Both the position numbers and the translations under genes were made by a program. Below, in pieces: positions 15,201 through 27,821 of a stretch of DNA of 64,000 nucleotides. The notes under the pieces are model-generated. The model was not told where the DNA came from, ran no database searches, and saw only the letters and a list, made by a program, of their open reading frames with translations. The stretch comes from Siphonodentalium dalli (lineage: Eukaryota > Mollusca > Scaphopoda > Gadilida > Siphonodentaliidae). Every line of letters starts with the position of its first letter. Positions within the stretch are counted from its first letter, which is position 1. The stretch is from contig CP136062.1 in assembly GCA_032622095.1 (NCBI GenBank), positions 38,008,918-38,072,917 on the forward strand, in the 5' to 3' direction.

Positions 15201-18200
15201 CTTATGCGGGCGCGCGAATGAACTGACGCCGCTGACTACTCCTACTACTTTCTCTCCTTATAATGAACTGACGCCGCTGACTACTCCTACTACTTTCTCT
15301 CCTTATGCGGGCGCGCGAATGAACTGACGCCGCTGACTACTCCTACTACTTTCTCTCATTATGAACTGACGCCGCTGACTACTCCTACTACTTTCTCTCC
15401 TTATGCGGGCGCGCGAATGAACTGACGCCGCTGACTACTCCTACTACTTTCTCTCCCTATGAACTGACGCCGCTGACAACTCCTACTACTTTCTCTCCTT
15501 ATGAACTGACGCCGCTGACTACTCCTACTACTTTCTCTCCTTATAATGAACTGACGCCGCTGACTACTCCTACTACTTTCTCTGCTTATGCGGGCGCGCG
15601 AATGAACTGACGCCGCTGACTACTCCTACTACTTTCTCTCCTTATAATGAACTGACGCCGCTGACTACTCCTACTACTTTCTCTCCCTATGCGGGCACGC
15701 GAATGAACTGACGCCGCTGACTACTCCTACTACTTTCTCTCCTTATGAACTGACGCCGCTGACTACTCCTACTACTTTCTCTCCTTATGAACTGACGCCG
15801 CTGACTACTCCTACTACTTTCTCTCCTTATAATGAACTGACGCCGCTGACTACTCCTACTACTTTCTCTCCTTATGCGGGCGCGCGAATGAACTGACGCC
15901 GCTGACTACTCCTACTACTTTCTCTCCTTATGAACTGACGCCGCTGACTACTCCTACTACTTTCTCTCATTATAATGAACTGACGCCGCTGACTACTCCT
16001 ACTACTTTCTCTCCTTATGCGGGCGCGCGAATGAACTGACGCCGCTGACTACTCCTACTACTTTCTCTCCTTATGAACTGACGCCGCTGACTACTCCTAC
16101 TACTTTCTCTCCTTATGAACTGACGCCGCTGACTACTCCTACTACTTTCTCTCCTTATAATGAACTGACGCCGCTGACTACTCCTACTACTTTCTCTCCT
16201 TATGCGGGCGCGCGAATGAATTGACGCAGCTGACTACTCATACTACTTTCTCTCCTTATGAACTGACGCCGCTGACTACTCCTACTACTTTCTCTCCTTA
16301 TGAACTGACGCCGCTGACTACTCCTACTACTTTCTCTCATTATAATGAACTGACGCCGCTGACTACTCCTACAACTTTCTCTCCTTATGCGGGCGCGCGA
16401 ATGAACTGACGCCGCTGACTACTCCTACTACTTTCTCTCCTTTGAACTGACGCCGCTGACTTCTCCTACTACTTTCTCTCCTTATGAACTGACGCCGCTG
16501 ACTACTCCTACTACTTTCTCTCCTTATAATGAACTGACGCCGCTGACTACTCCTACTACTTTCTCTCATTATGCGGGCGCGCGAATGAATTGACGCCGCT
16601 GACTACTCATACTACTTTCTCTCCTTATGAACTGACGCCGCTGACTACTCCTACTACTTTCTCTCCTTATGAACTGACGCCGCTGACTACTCCTACTACT
16701 TTCTCTCCTTATAATGAACTGACGCCGCTGACTACTCCTACTACTTTCTCTCCTTATGCGGGCGCGCGAATGAACTGACGCCGCTGACTACTCCTACTAC
16801 TTTCTCTCCTTATAATGAACTGACGCCGCTGAATACTCCTACTACTTTCTCTCCTTATGCGGGCGCGCGAATGAACTGACGCCGCTGACTACTCCTACTA
16901 CTTTCTCTCCTTATGAACTGACGCCGCTGACTACTCCTACTACTTTCTCTCCTTATGAACTGACGCCGCTGACTACTCCTACTACTTTCTCTACTTATGA
17001 ACTGACGCCGCTGACTACTCCTACTACTTTCTCTCCTTATAATGAACTGACGCCGCTGACTACTCCTACTACTTTCTCTCCTTATGCGGGCGCGCGAATG
17101 AACTGACGCCGCTGACTACTCCTACTGCTTTCTCTCCTTATAATGAACTGACGCCGCTGACTACTCCTACTACTTTCTCTCCTTATGCGGGCGCGCGAAT
17201 GAACTGACGCCGCTGACTACTCCTACGACTTTCTCTCATTATGAACTGACGCCGCTGACTACTCCTACTACTTTCTCTCCTTATGCGGGCGCGCGAATGA
17301 ACTGACGCCGCTGACTACTCCTACTACTTTCTCTCCCTATGAACTGACGCCGCTGACAACTCCTACTACTTTCTCTCCTTATGAACTGACGCCGCTGACT
17401 ACTCCTACTACTTTCTCTCCTTATAATGAACTGACGCCGCTGACTACTCCTACTACTTTCTCTGCTTATGCGGGCGCGCGAATGAACTGACGCCGCTGAC
17501 TACTCCTACTACTTTCTCTCCTTATAATGAACTGACGCCGCTGACTACTCCTACTACTTTCTCTCCCTATGCGGGCGCGCGAATGAACTGACGCCGCTGA
17601 CTACTCCTACTACTTTCTCTCCTTATGAACTGACGCCGCTGACTACTCCTACTACTTTCTCTCCTTATGAACTGACGCCGCTGACTACTCCTACTACTTT
17701 CTCTCCTTATAATGAACTGACGCCGCTGACTACTCCTACTACTTTCTCTCCTTATGCGGGCGCGCGAATGAACTGACGCCGCTGACTACTCCTACTACTT
17801 TCTCTCCTTATAATGAACTGACGCCGCTGACTACTCCTACTACTTTCTCTCCTTATGCGGGCGCGCGAATGAACTGACGCCGCTGACTACTCCTACTACT
17901 TTCTCTCCTTATGAACTGACGCCGCTGACTACTCCTACTAATTTCTCTCCTTATGAACTGACGCCGCTGACTACTCCTACTACTTTCTCTCATTATAATG
18001 AACTGACGCCGCTGACTACTCCTACTACTTTCTCTCCTTATAATGAACTGACGCCGCTGACTACTCCCACTACTTTCTCTCCTTATGCGGGCGCGCGAAT
18101 GACCTGACGCCGCTGACTACTCCTACTACTTTCTCTCCTTATGAACTGACGCCGCTGACAACTCCTACTACTTTCTCTCCTTATGAACTGACGCCGCTGA

Positions 18201-21200
18201 CTACTCCTTTCTCTCATTATAATGAACTGACGCCGCTGACTACTCCTACTACTTTCTCTCCTTATGCGGGCGCGCGAATGAACTGACGCCGCTGACTACT
18301 CCTACTACTTTCTCTCCTTATGAACTGACGCCGCTGACTACTCCTACTACTTTCTCTCCTTATGAACTGACGCCGCTGACTACTCCTACTACTTTCTCTC
18401 CTTATAATGAACTGACGCCGCTGACTACTCCTACTACTTTCTCTCCTTATGCGGGCGCGCGAATGAACTGACGCCGCTGACTACTCCTACTACTTTCTCT
18501 CCTTATAATGAACTGACGCCGCTGACTACTCCTACTACTTTCTCTCCTTATGCGGGCGCGCGAATGAACTGACGCCGCTGACTACTCCTACTACTTTCTC
18601 TCCTTATGAACTGACGCCGCTGACTACTCCTACTACTTTCTCTCCTTATGAACTGACGCCGCTGACTACTCCTACTACTTTCTCTCATTATAATGAACTG
18701 ACGCCGCTGACTACTCCTACTACTTTCTCTCCTTATGCGGGCGCGCGAATGAACTGACGCCGCTGACTACTCCTACTACTTTCTCTCCTTATGAACTGAC
18801 GCCGCTGACTACTCCTACTACTTTCTCTCCTTGTGAACTGACGCCGCTGACTACTCCTACTACTTTCTCTCCTTATAATGAACTGACGCCGCTGACTACT
18901 CCTACTACTTTCTCTCCTTATGCGGGCGCGCGAATGAATTGATGTCGCTGTCTACTCATACTACTTTCTCTCCTTATGAACTGACGCCGCTGACTACTCC
19001 TACTACTTTCTCTCCTTATGAACTGACGCCGCTGACTACTCCTACTACTTTCTCTCCTTATGAACTGACGCCGCTGACTACTCCTACTACTTTCTCTCCT
19101 TATAATGAACTGACGCCGCTGACTACTCCTACTACTTTCTCTCCTTATGCGGACGTGCGAATGAATTGACGCCGCTGACTACTCATACTACTTTCTCTCC
19201 TTATGAACTGACGCCGCTGACTACTCCTACTACTTTCTCTCCTTATGAACTGACGCCGCTGACTACTCCTACTACTTTCTCTCCTTATAATAAACTGACG
19301 CCGCTGACTACTCCTACTACTTTCTCTCCTTATGCGGGCGCGCGAATGAACTGACGCCGCTGACTACTCCTACTACTTTCTCTCCTTATGAACTGACGCC
19401 GCTGACTACTCCTACTACTTTCTCTCCTTATGTGGGCGCGCGAATGAACTGACGCCGCTGACTACTCATACTACTTTCTCTCCTTATGAACTGACGCCGC
19501 TGACTACTCCTACTACTTTCTCTCCTTTTGAACTGACGCCGCTGACTACTCCTACTACTTTATCTCCTTATGAACTGACGCCGCTGACTACTCCTACTAC
19601 TTTCTCTCCTTATAATGAACTGACGCCGCTGACTACTCCTACTACTTTCTCTCCTTATGCGGGCGCGCGAATGAACTGACGCCTCTGACTACTCATACTA
19701 CTTTCTCTCCTTATGAACTGACGCCGCTGACTACTCCTACTACTGTCTCTCCTTATGCGGGCGCGCGAATGAACTGACGCCGCTGACTACTCATACTACT
19801 TTCTCTCCTTATAATGAACTGACGCCGCTGACTTCTCCTACTACTTTCTCTCCTTATGCGGGCGCGCGAATGAACTGACGCCGCTGACTACTCCTACTAC
19901 TTTCTCTCCTTATGAACTGACGCCGCTGACTACTCCTACTACTTTCTCTCCTTATGAACTGACGCCGCTGACTACTCCTACTACTTTCTCTCCTTATAAT
20001 GAAATGACGCCGCTGACTACTCCTACTACTTTCTCTCCTTATGCGGGCGCGCGAATGAATTGACGCCGCTGACTACTCAAACTACTTTCTCTCCTTATGA
20101 ACTGACGCCGCTGACTACTCCTACTACTTTCTCTCCTTATGAACTGACGCCGCTGACTACTCCTACTACTTTCTCTCATTATAATGAACTGACGCCGCTG
20201 ACTACTCCTACTACTTTCTCTCCTTATGCGGGCGCGCGAATGAACTGACGCCGCTGACCACTCCTACTACTTTCTCTCCTTATGAACTGACGCCGCTGAC
20301 TACTCCTACTACTTTCTCTCCTTATGAACTGACGCCGCTGACACTCCTACTACTTTCTCTCCTTATAATGAACTGACGCCGCTGACTACTCCTACTACTT
20401 TCTCTCCTTATGCGGGCGCGCGAATGAATTGACGCCGCTGACTACTCATACTACTTTCTCACCTTATGAACTGACGCCGCTGACTACTCCTACTACTTTC
20501 TCTCCTTATGAACTGACGCCGCTGACTACTCCTACTACTTTCTCTCCTTATAATGAACTGACGCCGCTGACTACTCCTACTACTTTCTCTCCTTATGCGG
20601 GCGCGCGAATGAACTGACGCCGCTGACTACTCCTACTACTTTCTCTCCTTATGAACTGACGCCGCTGACTACTCATACTACTTTCTCTCCTTATGAACTG
20701 ACGCCGCTGACTACTCCTACTACTTTCTCTCCTTTTGAACTGACGCCGCTGACTACTCCTACTACTTTCTCTCCTTATGAACTGACGCCGCTGACTACTC
20801 CTACTACATTCTCTCCTTATAATGAACTGACGCCGCTGACTACTCCTACTACTTTCTCTCCTTATGCGGGCGCGCGAATGAACTGACGCCGCTGACTACT
20901 CATACTACTTTCTCTCCTTATGAACTGACGCCGCTGACTACTCCTCCTACCTTCTCTCCTTATGAACTGACGCCGCTGACTACTCCTACTACTTTCTCTC
21001 CTTATGAACTGACGCCGCTGACTACTCCTACTACTTTCTCTCCTTATTATGAACTGACGCCGCTGACTACTCCTACTACTTTCTCTCCTTATGCTGGCGC
21101 GCGAATGAACTGACGCCGCTGACTACTCATACTACTTTCTCTCCTTATGAACTGACGCCGCTGACTACTCCTACTACTTGCTCTCCTTATGAACTGACGC

Positions 21201-21280
21201 CGCTGACTACTCCTACTACTTTCTCTCCTTATGAACTGACGCCGCTGACTACTCCTACTACTTTCTCTCCTTATGCAGGC
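268..21280. repeat. Large tandem satellite array, 42-bp unit
   Basis: About 21 kb is made of a 42-bp unit that begins GAACTGACGCCGCTGACTAC and ends TTCTCTCCTTAT. Units are joined in three ways: directly (42 bp), with an extra AAT (45 bp), or with the 14-bp linker GCGGGCGCGCGAAT (56 bp). Because 42 and 45 are multiples of three, short frames of about 62 codons stay open on both strands, but each 14-bp linker shifts the frame and brings in a stop, so no protein is encoded across the array. Older units near the left edge carry CTCTGACGGCTCC variants; the right part is more homogeneous. The array ends abruptly in a partial linker near 21,275. Confidence 0.97.
10730..14090. repeat. 1,135-bp higher-order repeat, about three copies
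   Basis: Within the satellite, diagnostic variants recur exactly 1,135 bp apart. A GTCTACTCAT variant follows 11,219, 12,354 and 13,489, and a CAACTGACG variant lies at 11,823 and 12,958. Copies are almost identical over their length, which indicates recent tandem amplification of a block of about 25 monomers. The third copy diverges near 14,000. Boundaries are approximate. Confidence 0.85.
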
Positions 21281-22157
21281 AATTTATAATTTTAAAATGA
21301 ACATCTACATGTTCCTTTTATCGAGCTACGTGTATAATGCAGATGACACATTTATAATGACACCAAGACATAATTAAAATAGTTCAAAGCACATTTTCTT
21401 TTATATTTATAAAACCATTGCTGGTTCAGTTATTAACAATTGCTGGTGTGTGAAGTCATACTTGGTGTATATTTCACGATGAATACGCTAGAAAACAACA
21501 ACTGTTTGGCCTCAAATGATGTTTTAGGGATTTCCGCTCTACATTTGTTATAATTCTCATTTATTTTCTATTTCAGTTGTGACTAAACGCCCAGACCGGA
21601 AGCCGGTGCCCGGCGATTACAAGCCATGTTACAAAGTAGATTCACTGGTTTAAACGCATGAATATGTCATTGGTCAGACTGTCCGAAAGATTTTTTTGTT
21701 TGAATATGTGGTTGGGGGTTGGTCGAAGGAGCCGATAGGCCCTTTCCTAAAATCCTCACATTTTTACCTTTATTTTAGAAACGAGCTAAAAAGAAAAAAT
21801 ACTTTTTTTTCCATTCTTTGATGTTTTTCTTCAGAGGAAGGGGGTGTTTGTTGTGCTACTGATCTTTCTGCAATAGGCTGCTTGACCATTCTCCTTCTTT
21901 CTGTTTCTTCTTCCGGTTGTTTCTGTTCTCAAAGTTTTCTATTTTGCGAGCTGCTTCTTCCATCATCAGTTGATGTGTTATTGATGTTCGAAAGAATTTT
22001 CAAATCAAATAGTGTATATAGACTGAAAAACTTACGTGTAGATCTCGAAGTTTAATTAAATCATTGATTGTGTATACATATGTAGTCCTTCGAATACCGC
22101 GAACGTTGCACGCACACATCTTACTGGGGTACATGCCATGTAATAATTGAGATGGAT

Positions 22158-22192
22158 CAGAGAGAGAGAGAGAGATAGAGAGAGAGAGAGAA
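22158..22192. repeat. (GA)n microsatellite
   Basis: A GA dinucleotide run with one GATA interruption. It explains the Leu/Ser-rich open frame on the minus strand here, which I do not regard as a gene. Confidence 0.95.
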
Positions 22193-22521
22193 TCTTTTAT
22201 TAACGTGAAACGTGCATTCACAATACAAAAATGTATTACATTAACAAATAATGTTATTGCACCCGGCCGCATGGGGCCCATAAGCCACACAGTGACACGG
22301 CCAATGAAATCACTGTATTTCAGAGTATCAGCTTAGCCGCATTATGTCGGCAGTATCTGAAACACAAGAACACACACAATAGAATATTAACACACCTCTG
22401 TGTGTGGGATACTCTTTATAGTCAGTAACGTCTCAGGGCATCCTGACACACTGTAAAACATACCGATAATCGGGCATTATGAATCAGCAGCCGCACCTCT
22501 AACACTCAGAACTAATCAGGA

Positions 22522-22563
22522 GTCATATATAAAGTCATATATAAAGTCATATATAAAGTCATA
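22522..22563. repeat. 12-bp tandem repeat GTCATATATAAA
   Basis: Three and a half perfect copies of GTCATATATAAA in tandem. It is AT-rich and contains TATATAA, but nothing nearby suggests a promoter. Confidence 0.9.
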
Positions 22564-23449
22564 ATTCGGAAAGCCTGACTGCCCAGCTAACTCATGTAGT
22601 CTCTGTACGCCAAGTTATACACAATTGACATATAATTCTACAGCCGAATGTTAAACTACTCCGCCCATTGACCATCCTATCTTTCTGACCTTTCTTAAAC
22701 CTAACTACTCTCCTTTCGTCCCATTGGTTACCTTTAATTCCCTAATCACACCCCACTCCAGTTCTTATCTTATCTCTTGCTATCTGTTGTTGAGTGCGAT
22801 CCATATCAAAATCACCAATAAGTTATTTAAAGTACAAACCAGAAAAATTCCCGTCTGACACGCCCGAACGGCCCTATGTAGTTCGGATAATTTAAGCGAT
22901 CTGGGAGAGGACTTACAGAAAAAACACAATAGGCTTGTTGTCTCATCCCATTCCAATCACCCATACTCATCCATTAGCATTTTTGTAAAATATTCATCTT
23001 GTTTTGTATTGGGAATAAATATTGTTTACACCAACTAATCAGGAATATTTTTCGGTAGTTTCTATACTTCTAATGCAATACAAACCAACAACAAAACTAG
23101 CATGGTTTATCGTCGCTAGTCTGTTATCAGAAATGGAATTACCAAGCTACCATGCATGTTGCGACCTCAAAGTAAACAAGCAGTTATTTTGTATTACATA
23201 TATATGAATGTAACTACGTTTTTTTTAAATTACAAGATTTATATGTATATTCTTCAAGACATGTGCCTATTTATTTAATTTGAAAACGTACACCAATTTT
23301 AATAGAACCAAGAGCCGGTGGGATAATTCCAGGGATGCGTTCTTCACTATTTTCAATAGATCGTTCAAGTGTATGATTTTATGACTGAATGGGAGAATCC
23401 ATTCAGTGTAGCGTGGGTTAACGTAGCGTATTTCAAGATACACAATGTG

Positions 23450-23945
23450 TACTCATATTTATCGACATTTGGCCTTCTATCAAGGGCCTGATTCTGCAGC
23501 GTCGATGTGAAAATTATGTTGGTCAATTCGCTACGTCAAATCCTGGTAGCTCTCTGAATAGACAACATTGTCTGTTCACGATATATAAGACAATGATTAT
23601 CGTCAATACTGTTATTGCTAAGATAGTCACATACTGCGCGATGGGGAGGGCTTGAAGTCCAGGCTCTTCTACCAAGAGTATGGTGCCGTGGTGTCGCTTT
23701 GAACATTCTGTCGGTCGATTCGCTACGCCATACTATGATAGTTCTCTGAAAAGATAGCCATTCTGTTCCCGATATATAAGAGGTCCATCAATATCTTATA
23801 TACTCACACACTGCACCCGAGTGAGGAGTTTGAAGTTTAGACACTTATATCAAGGGTCTGTTGATGTCGTGTCGATGTGAGAATCAAATTGGTCGATAGC
23901 TCCCACATCGTAACATGATAGCTCTTTAAACATATATAAGAGGCC
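23450..23945. repeat. Diverged tandem repeat, ~180-190 bp units
   Basis: Three related segments begin near 23,478 (TATCAAGGGCCTG), 23,670 (TACCAAGAGTATG) and 23,849 (TATCAAGGGTCTG). Each continues with a GTCGATGTGA-type block, a TTGGTCAATTCGCTACG-type block, GATAGCTCTCTGAA and then a TATATAAGA-type box. The last copy is partial. No protein is conserved across the copies. Confidence 0.75.
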
Positions 23946-24189
23946 AAATGAGAGACTATATAACAATATTACTATACGATTAACCACAGAAATAGTGCAG
24001 CGACCAAACGCAAAAAGTACACTGGTACCCCTATCCACGGTAGAATATGTTGAAACCAATTTATATACCACGTTGGGGCATGGCGAACAAGTAAAGCTGA
24101 TTGGCGTTTGTTTTCTCTTGGCCTGTCGGTATTCATATTGGTAAATGCCGCTGCTGCACGTTCGATGCTGTCAACATCAAAGACAATAT

Positions 24190-24360
24190 TATATATGAAA
24201 AGAAAAGAAAAAGAGACAAGTGCCGAAATGTCTTCGACGAATTGCCGAAACGTCCAAGCACCTGGCCCGAAACAACCAAGTGTCGAGAAATCAGGGGCCC
24301 CAAGGTCCAGAAAACCAGGTGCCGAAATGTCTATGTGCCGAAACGTCCTGCACCCCTTCG
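24190..24360. repeat. Degenerate GTGCCGAAA(C/T)GTC oligomer repeat
   Basis: GCCGAAATGTC or GCCGAAACGTCC recurs four or five times at irregular spacing among CCAGGTGCC-type linkers. Overlapping open frames exist on both strands here, but their repeats mirror the DNA repeat and I treat them as non-coding. Confidence 0.6.
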
Positions 24361-24534
24361 TTTTAAAGTGTGGTGTCTTCTGAGACACTCTTCTGCACGA
24401 ATCTCCCTGCGATCAAGGGGAGTTGTGTGACTTTGCGAATTAACCTGCATCGAGAGTGTGCGTCTTTACCGATAACAGCCGGGAATACACTGGCTTTCAA
24501 GATGAAGGTAAATATTGTGAGGACGTGTATTCTC

Positions 24535-24577
24535 TTATATATATAGCATATAGCATTATATATATAGCATATAGCAT
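24535..24577. repeat. Two copies of an AT-rich ~21-bp repeat
   Basis: TATATATATAGCATATAGCAT occurs twice in direct tandem. This is a short AT-rich duplication with no other feature. Confidence 0.8.
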
Positions 24578-24873
24578 TTGCACAGGTCTTTCGATAAATG
24601 TCAGGATATCAGTGTTATGTTAGATTTGATTGCGCATTTTGTTAGGAGACTCATAAATCCCATGCCTCAAATAACGATTAATAATTTATGGACGTTGCCA
24701 TGTACGATGATAAAAAGGTCAATAAAGACTTATAATAACTAAACAATTTGACATGAAAAAAATCTTGTCGGAAATTATCATCACAGAAAAGAAAAGGATC
24801 ATCACAGGAAAAGAAAAGGTTTCCTCTTATTGTTCCGCGTAAAACACCAAAACATTACCTGTTTTCCTGATGT

Positions 24874-24992
24874 GGTACTTGGTATCCATTACATCTACAT
24901 GTATCGGTACTTGGTATAAATTACATGCGCATGTATCGGTATTTGGTATAAATTCAATGTACATGCATCGATAGATGGTATAAGTAAATTGT
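24874..24992. repeat. 32-bp tandem repeat, ~3.5 copies
   Basis: Units start GGTACTTGGTATAAATTACA and end CATGTATC. Three full units at 32-bp spacing are followed by a degenerate half unit. It is non-coding. Confidence 0.85.
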
Positions 24993-25613
24993 CGCCAACA
25001 ACGTACCCCCCGAAAAGGTGGCTTTTTTAGTAAGGATAGCTAATAATCGGTAAATTCGAACTTGGCCTGTTCTTCTTGTGGTTAATCCGCATACCAAATT
25101 AAAAAAACTATCAGATTACAAAAACTAAAGTTCTCATCCGGAAACGAAAATAATGGCAAATTCTAAGCCAACAACGACCATAATTCCAGAAAAAATGGGC
25201 GGACCGAACCCATATTCTAACTTGACCTGTACTTGGAGCTGATAACCAGCCATACCAAATTTAATTCAGATCCGATCACGCAAACATCCTGAAACATCAA
25301 CGCGACACAATGTATTCACCTGCGTCTGATTTCCACATTTCCACAGCGTGCCATGCCTACAAAGAGACGTAGAATTGTCCAATAAGCGGGGGCATCCATC
25401 GGCATCATATCCAGCTATTTCAACGGCAGCTGATCACGTCCGGACGGCGCCACTGGACTTATCAGTTCCGTATCCTGATACAGATATCCAATCGACATAA
25501 AATGACACACATCCGTTACCAGTACCTATATGGGACCTTTCATGTTCACATTCACTATCGCGGCATATATCAAACCTGACAGTTCCGGCACCGATTCGTT
25601 ATCATGTGCCTAA
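24993..25613. other. Non-coding, nothing recognised
   Basis: AT-rich sequence between the 32-bp repeat and the first MITE. No open frame of useful length, RNA gene or repeat was recognised. Confidence 0.5.
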
Positions 25614-26065
25614 GGTTACACTGGTGTAAATATTTCCCATAGGCTTCAATGTTAACGTTTGTTGATCTGCATCAGAGGTCAAATGGAAACTGTTCAAACT
25701 GCCTTCGGATTATGTGAGCTTGACATCTGTGGAAACTTTCCCAATAAAAAAATCAACACCGTCTAGCAGGGAATCCACTTCAAATTTTCGTTTTTTCATG
25801 ACTAGGGTCAGTTCCGCACTAAAAAAATATTGTCATTTTTTCAATCACACTTAAAATTTCTAAACAGCCACAACAGACTTCGCCTTTAATGAATGGGCCT
25901 CTTGGCAAATGAAGTTTGTGGGAGAATGATTCCTTGAATTTTTGTCAACAGTTTACATTTAATTCATGCAACCAATCACAGCCCAGAGTGTTTTAACTGT
26001 GAAACTCTATACTCCTCCCGCAACCGCAGGGGGGAGCTGCCTATAGTATTTACACCAGTGTAACC
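25614..26065. mobile_element. 452-bp MITE, copy A
   Basis: The element is bounded by inverted ends GGTTACACTGGTGTAAATA and TATTTACACCAGTGTAACC. The tip is itself nearly palindromic (TTACAC-TG-GTGTAA). It is flanked by TAA on both sides, which may be a 3-bp target duplication. It has no coding capacity. A copy of the same length and orientation, differing at only a few positions, lies at 30,105-30,556. Confidence 0.9.
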
Positions 26066-26971
26066 TAAAGGGCCGTGTGGCCTTTCTTCATATTTTTTGT
26101 GCATAACCCATTGTGAACCTTGATATATACCTATAATTATTAAACTGATGTTGTTTTTAAAAAATGTGTTTTTAATGCCATGTGACCCTTTAATTGGAAC
26201 CCACCCAATAATACACCAATTCAGAATAAAAAGCCAAAATGCAGGTTGGATTTGAGTTTAATTTAATAATATGAGGCATCTAATAAAGCATGAGAAGTTA
26301 TACCACATTCATTTGATCAGGTTTTCACTTGGCTTTCATCTGTTGTGTCCCATGAATTTAATTTCTCCACAGGAACAGATATGCACAGGTTTCATTTAAC
26401 CCTATGCAAATCAGCTGCAGATTCACACAAAAAATGCCTTTACTTTGAAAAATAAATAGTGTGGAGGGTTCATTAGTCAGTAAACTTGGCATAATTTTGA
26501 AGAACAATTACTACTTGTCCCAAAATCAGAAAAATTAAGTGGAAAATTATTTAAACAAAGGGCTCAGACAAGGGTGTTTTAACCCTGGGTCAGGTGAATT
26601 TTCCTGATTGAAAATGGTGCTAAAATTTGTAATGTCTGCTGCAATCCCAATTAGAAGGAATCCTTAATCTATTGTCTCACAGTATCAAATGTCGTTAACT
26701 AACATTGGACAGGGGGTGCCAATGATGAGGTTATAATGACAACATGTTCCTTCAGCTGATAAAGTAGTTATATATCAACAGATAAGATGGCAGACATTTT
26801 CAAGCATCATTAATTTCAAAACTCCTTAAAAGCAAGGTGCTGATCTCAGAACGGTTAGTTGTCATCATTTCTCGAGACAAATATCATTTCTCATTGTAAA
26901 AATTCTGGAAGTTGTATATTCGCGAGAAGAATTTTCCAAATTAATGCTGTTAATGTGACAGAGTTGTTGAG
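26066..26971. other. Upstream region of the transposase gene
   Basis: AT-rich sequence with no open frame I can assign. It should contain the promoter and any 5' exon of the transposase gene that starts near 26,972, but I could not place a TATA box or donor with confidence. Confidence 0.4.
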
Positions 26972-27255
26972 TGGATTTTGGAATTTGTGAGGACTGTGAG
27001 ACAATGAAGTTTACATTTGATAATCCCCTCAGATTCAAACCAGGACACAAACAGTTGTATAAAGCCAAGCGAGAACCATATGTGGATAACAGAGTAGTGA
27101 AACATTTACGCAAAAGAACGATCATTACATCACTGGACATTCTCGAAAAGCCAAACTCTGTGAGAGCACATCAAACTCGGTCTGCTGCAAACAGTCTTAA
27201 TCCAAGAGGGAAGGGTCAATCTGACAACAAAGAGCCTGAAAGAAAAAAATGAAAG
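26972..27255 (+). CDS. Putative upstream exon of Mutator-like transposase
   Basis: This frame encodes about 90 residues with a CxxC pair near its start (GICEDCETMKF) and a basic stretch ending in RGKGQSDNKEPERKK. It begins directly after an in-frame stop and has only a GTG, so it is more likely an internal exon than a full gene; an AG at 26,970-26,971 could be the acceptor. A donor AAAG|GTAAAC is at 27,255/27,256 and a strong acceptor for the transposase exon is at 27,821. The frame hits TGA at 27,250 just after a seven-A run (27,243-27,249), one base out of phase with the next exon. That is either a homopolymer error or an inactivating indel. Confidence 0.5.
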
Positions 27256-27821
27256 GTAAACATCTCTCACAATATTCCATGCAACAAACAATGTTATATG
27301 CATGTTCTTTTCATCATATAGATAAGAAATAGGGGGGGGGTATGAAATTCAGCATTATAATATCAATAAACTAAACATATATTTGATCTTCTCAAATCAA
27401 GTGTATGACTTTAAAATCTTTTTTCAAAATCTTGGCTGTGTCCTCCTGCATGACAAAACAAATTAATTTGACATGCCCCCATACCTCTGTGTGCAGGAAA
27501 TGATTTGAAAACTGTACCCTGAGTCAAAACACAGGTTTTCAGCCAAATAATTTGCAGATAGAGTTACTCCCCTTATTCTGTTCATATGAATTGGGTCACT
27601 AATTGCAAACAGCACAGGTATAACATTGCTTTGCATGCAGATATATATAAATTAAATTGCAGCACTGTGAGTGCTTTAGTTTACTATTCATTCAAAGGAC
27701 TGTTTGGAGCAGGCAGTGTTTTTAAAGAAAAAAAATATCTCACAGTTAGACCGATATGTATGTACCTTTAATATATATGGTTCAAAGAGTAAAATTTAGG
27801 ATTTTACTTTTTAATTTTCAG

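Larger units (their letters stand above)
21281..23449. other. Non-coding flank, no gene seen
   Basis: This stretch joins the satellite array to the repeats near 23.5 kb. It contains a GA run and a 12-bp tandem repeat, listed separately. The longest open frames are short, have unlikely composition and carry no recognisable motif. I see no RNA gene or mobile-element protein. Confidence 0.6.

Noticed and set aside
3414-20617. Many 61-76 codon open frames in the satellite, on both strands
   Set aside because: They arise because the 42-bp unit is a multiple of three. All end at the same linker, all consist of the repeat, and they are open on both strands.
22000-22290. Minus-strand 96-codon frame with a Ser/Leu run
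   Set aside because: It crosses a GA microsatellite and has no recognisable motif.
23972-24430. Overlapping frames of 91-138 codons on both strands
   Set aside because: Their internal repeats mirror the degenerate GTGCCGAAA DNA repeat. No domain is visible and both strands are equally open.
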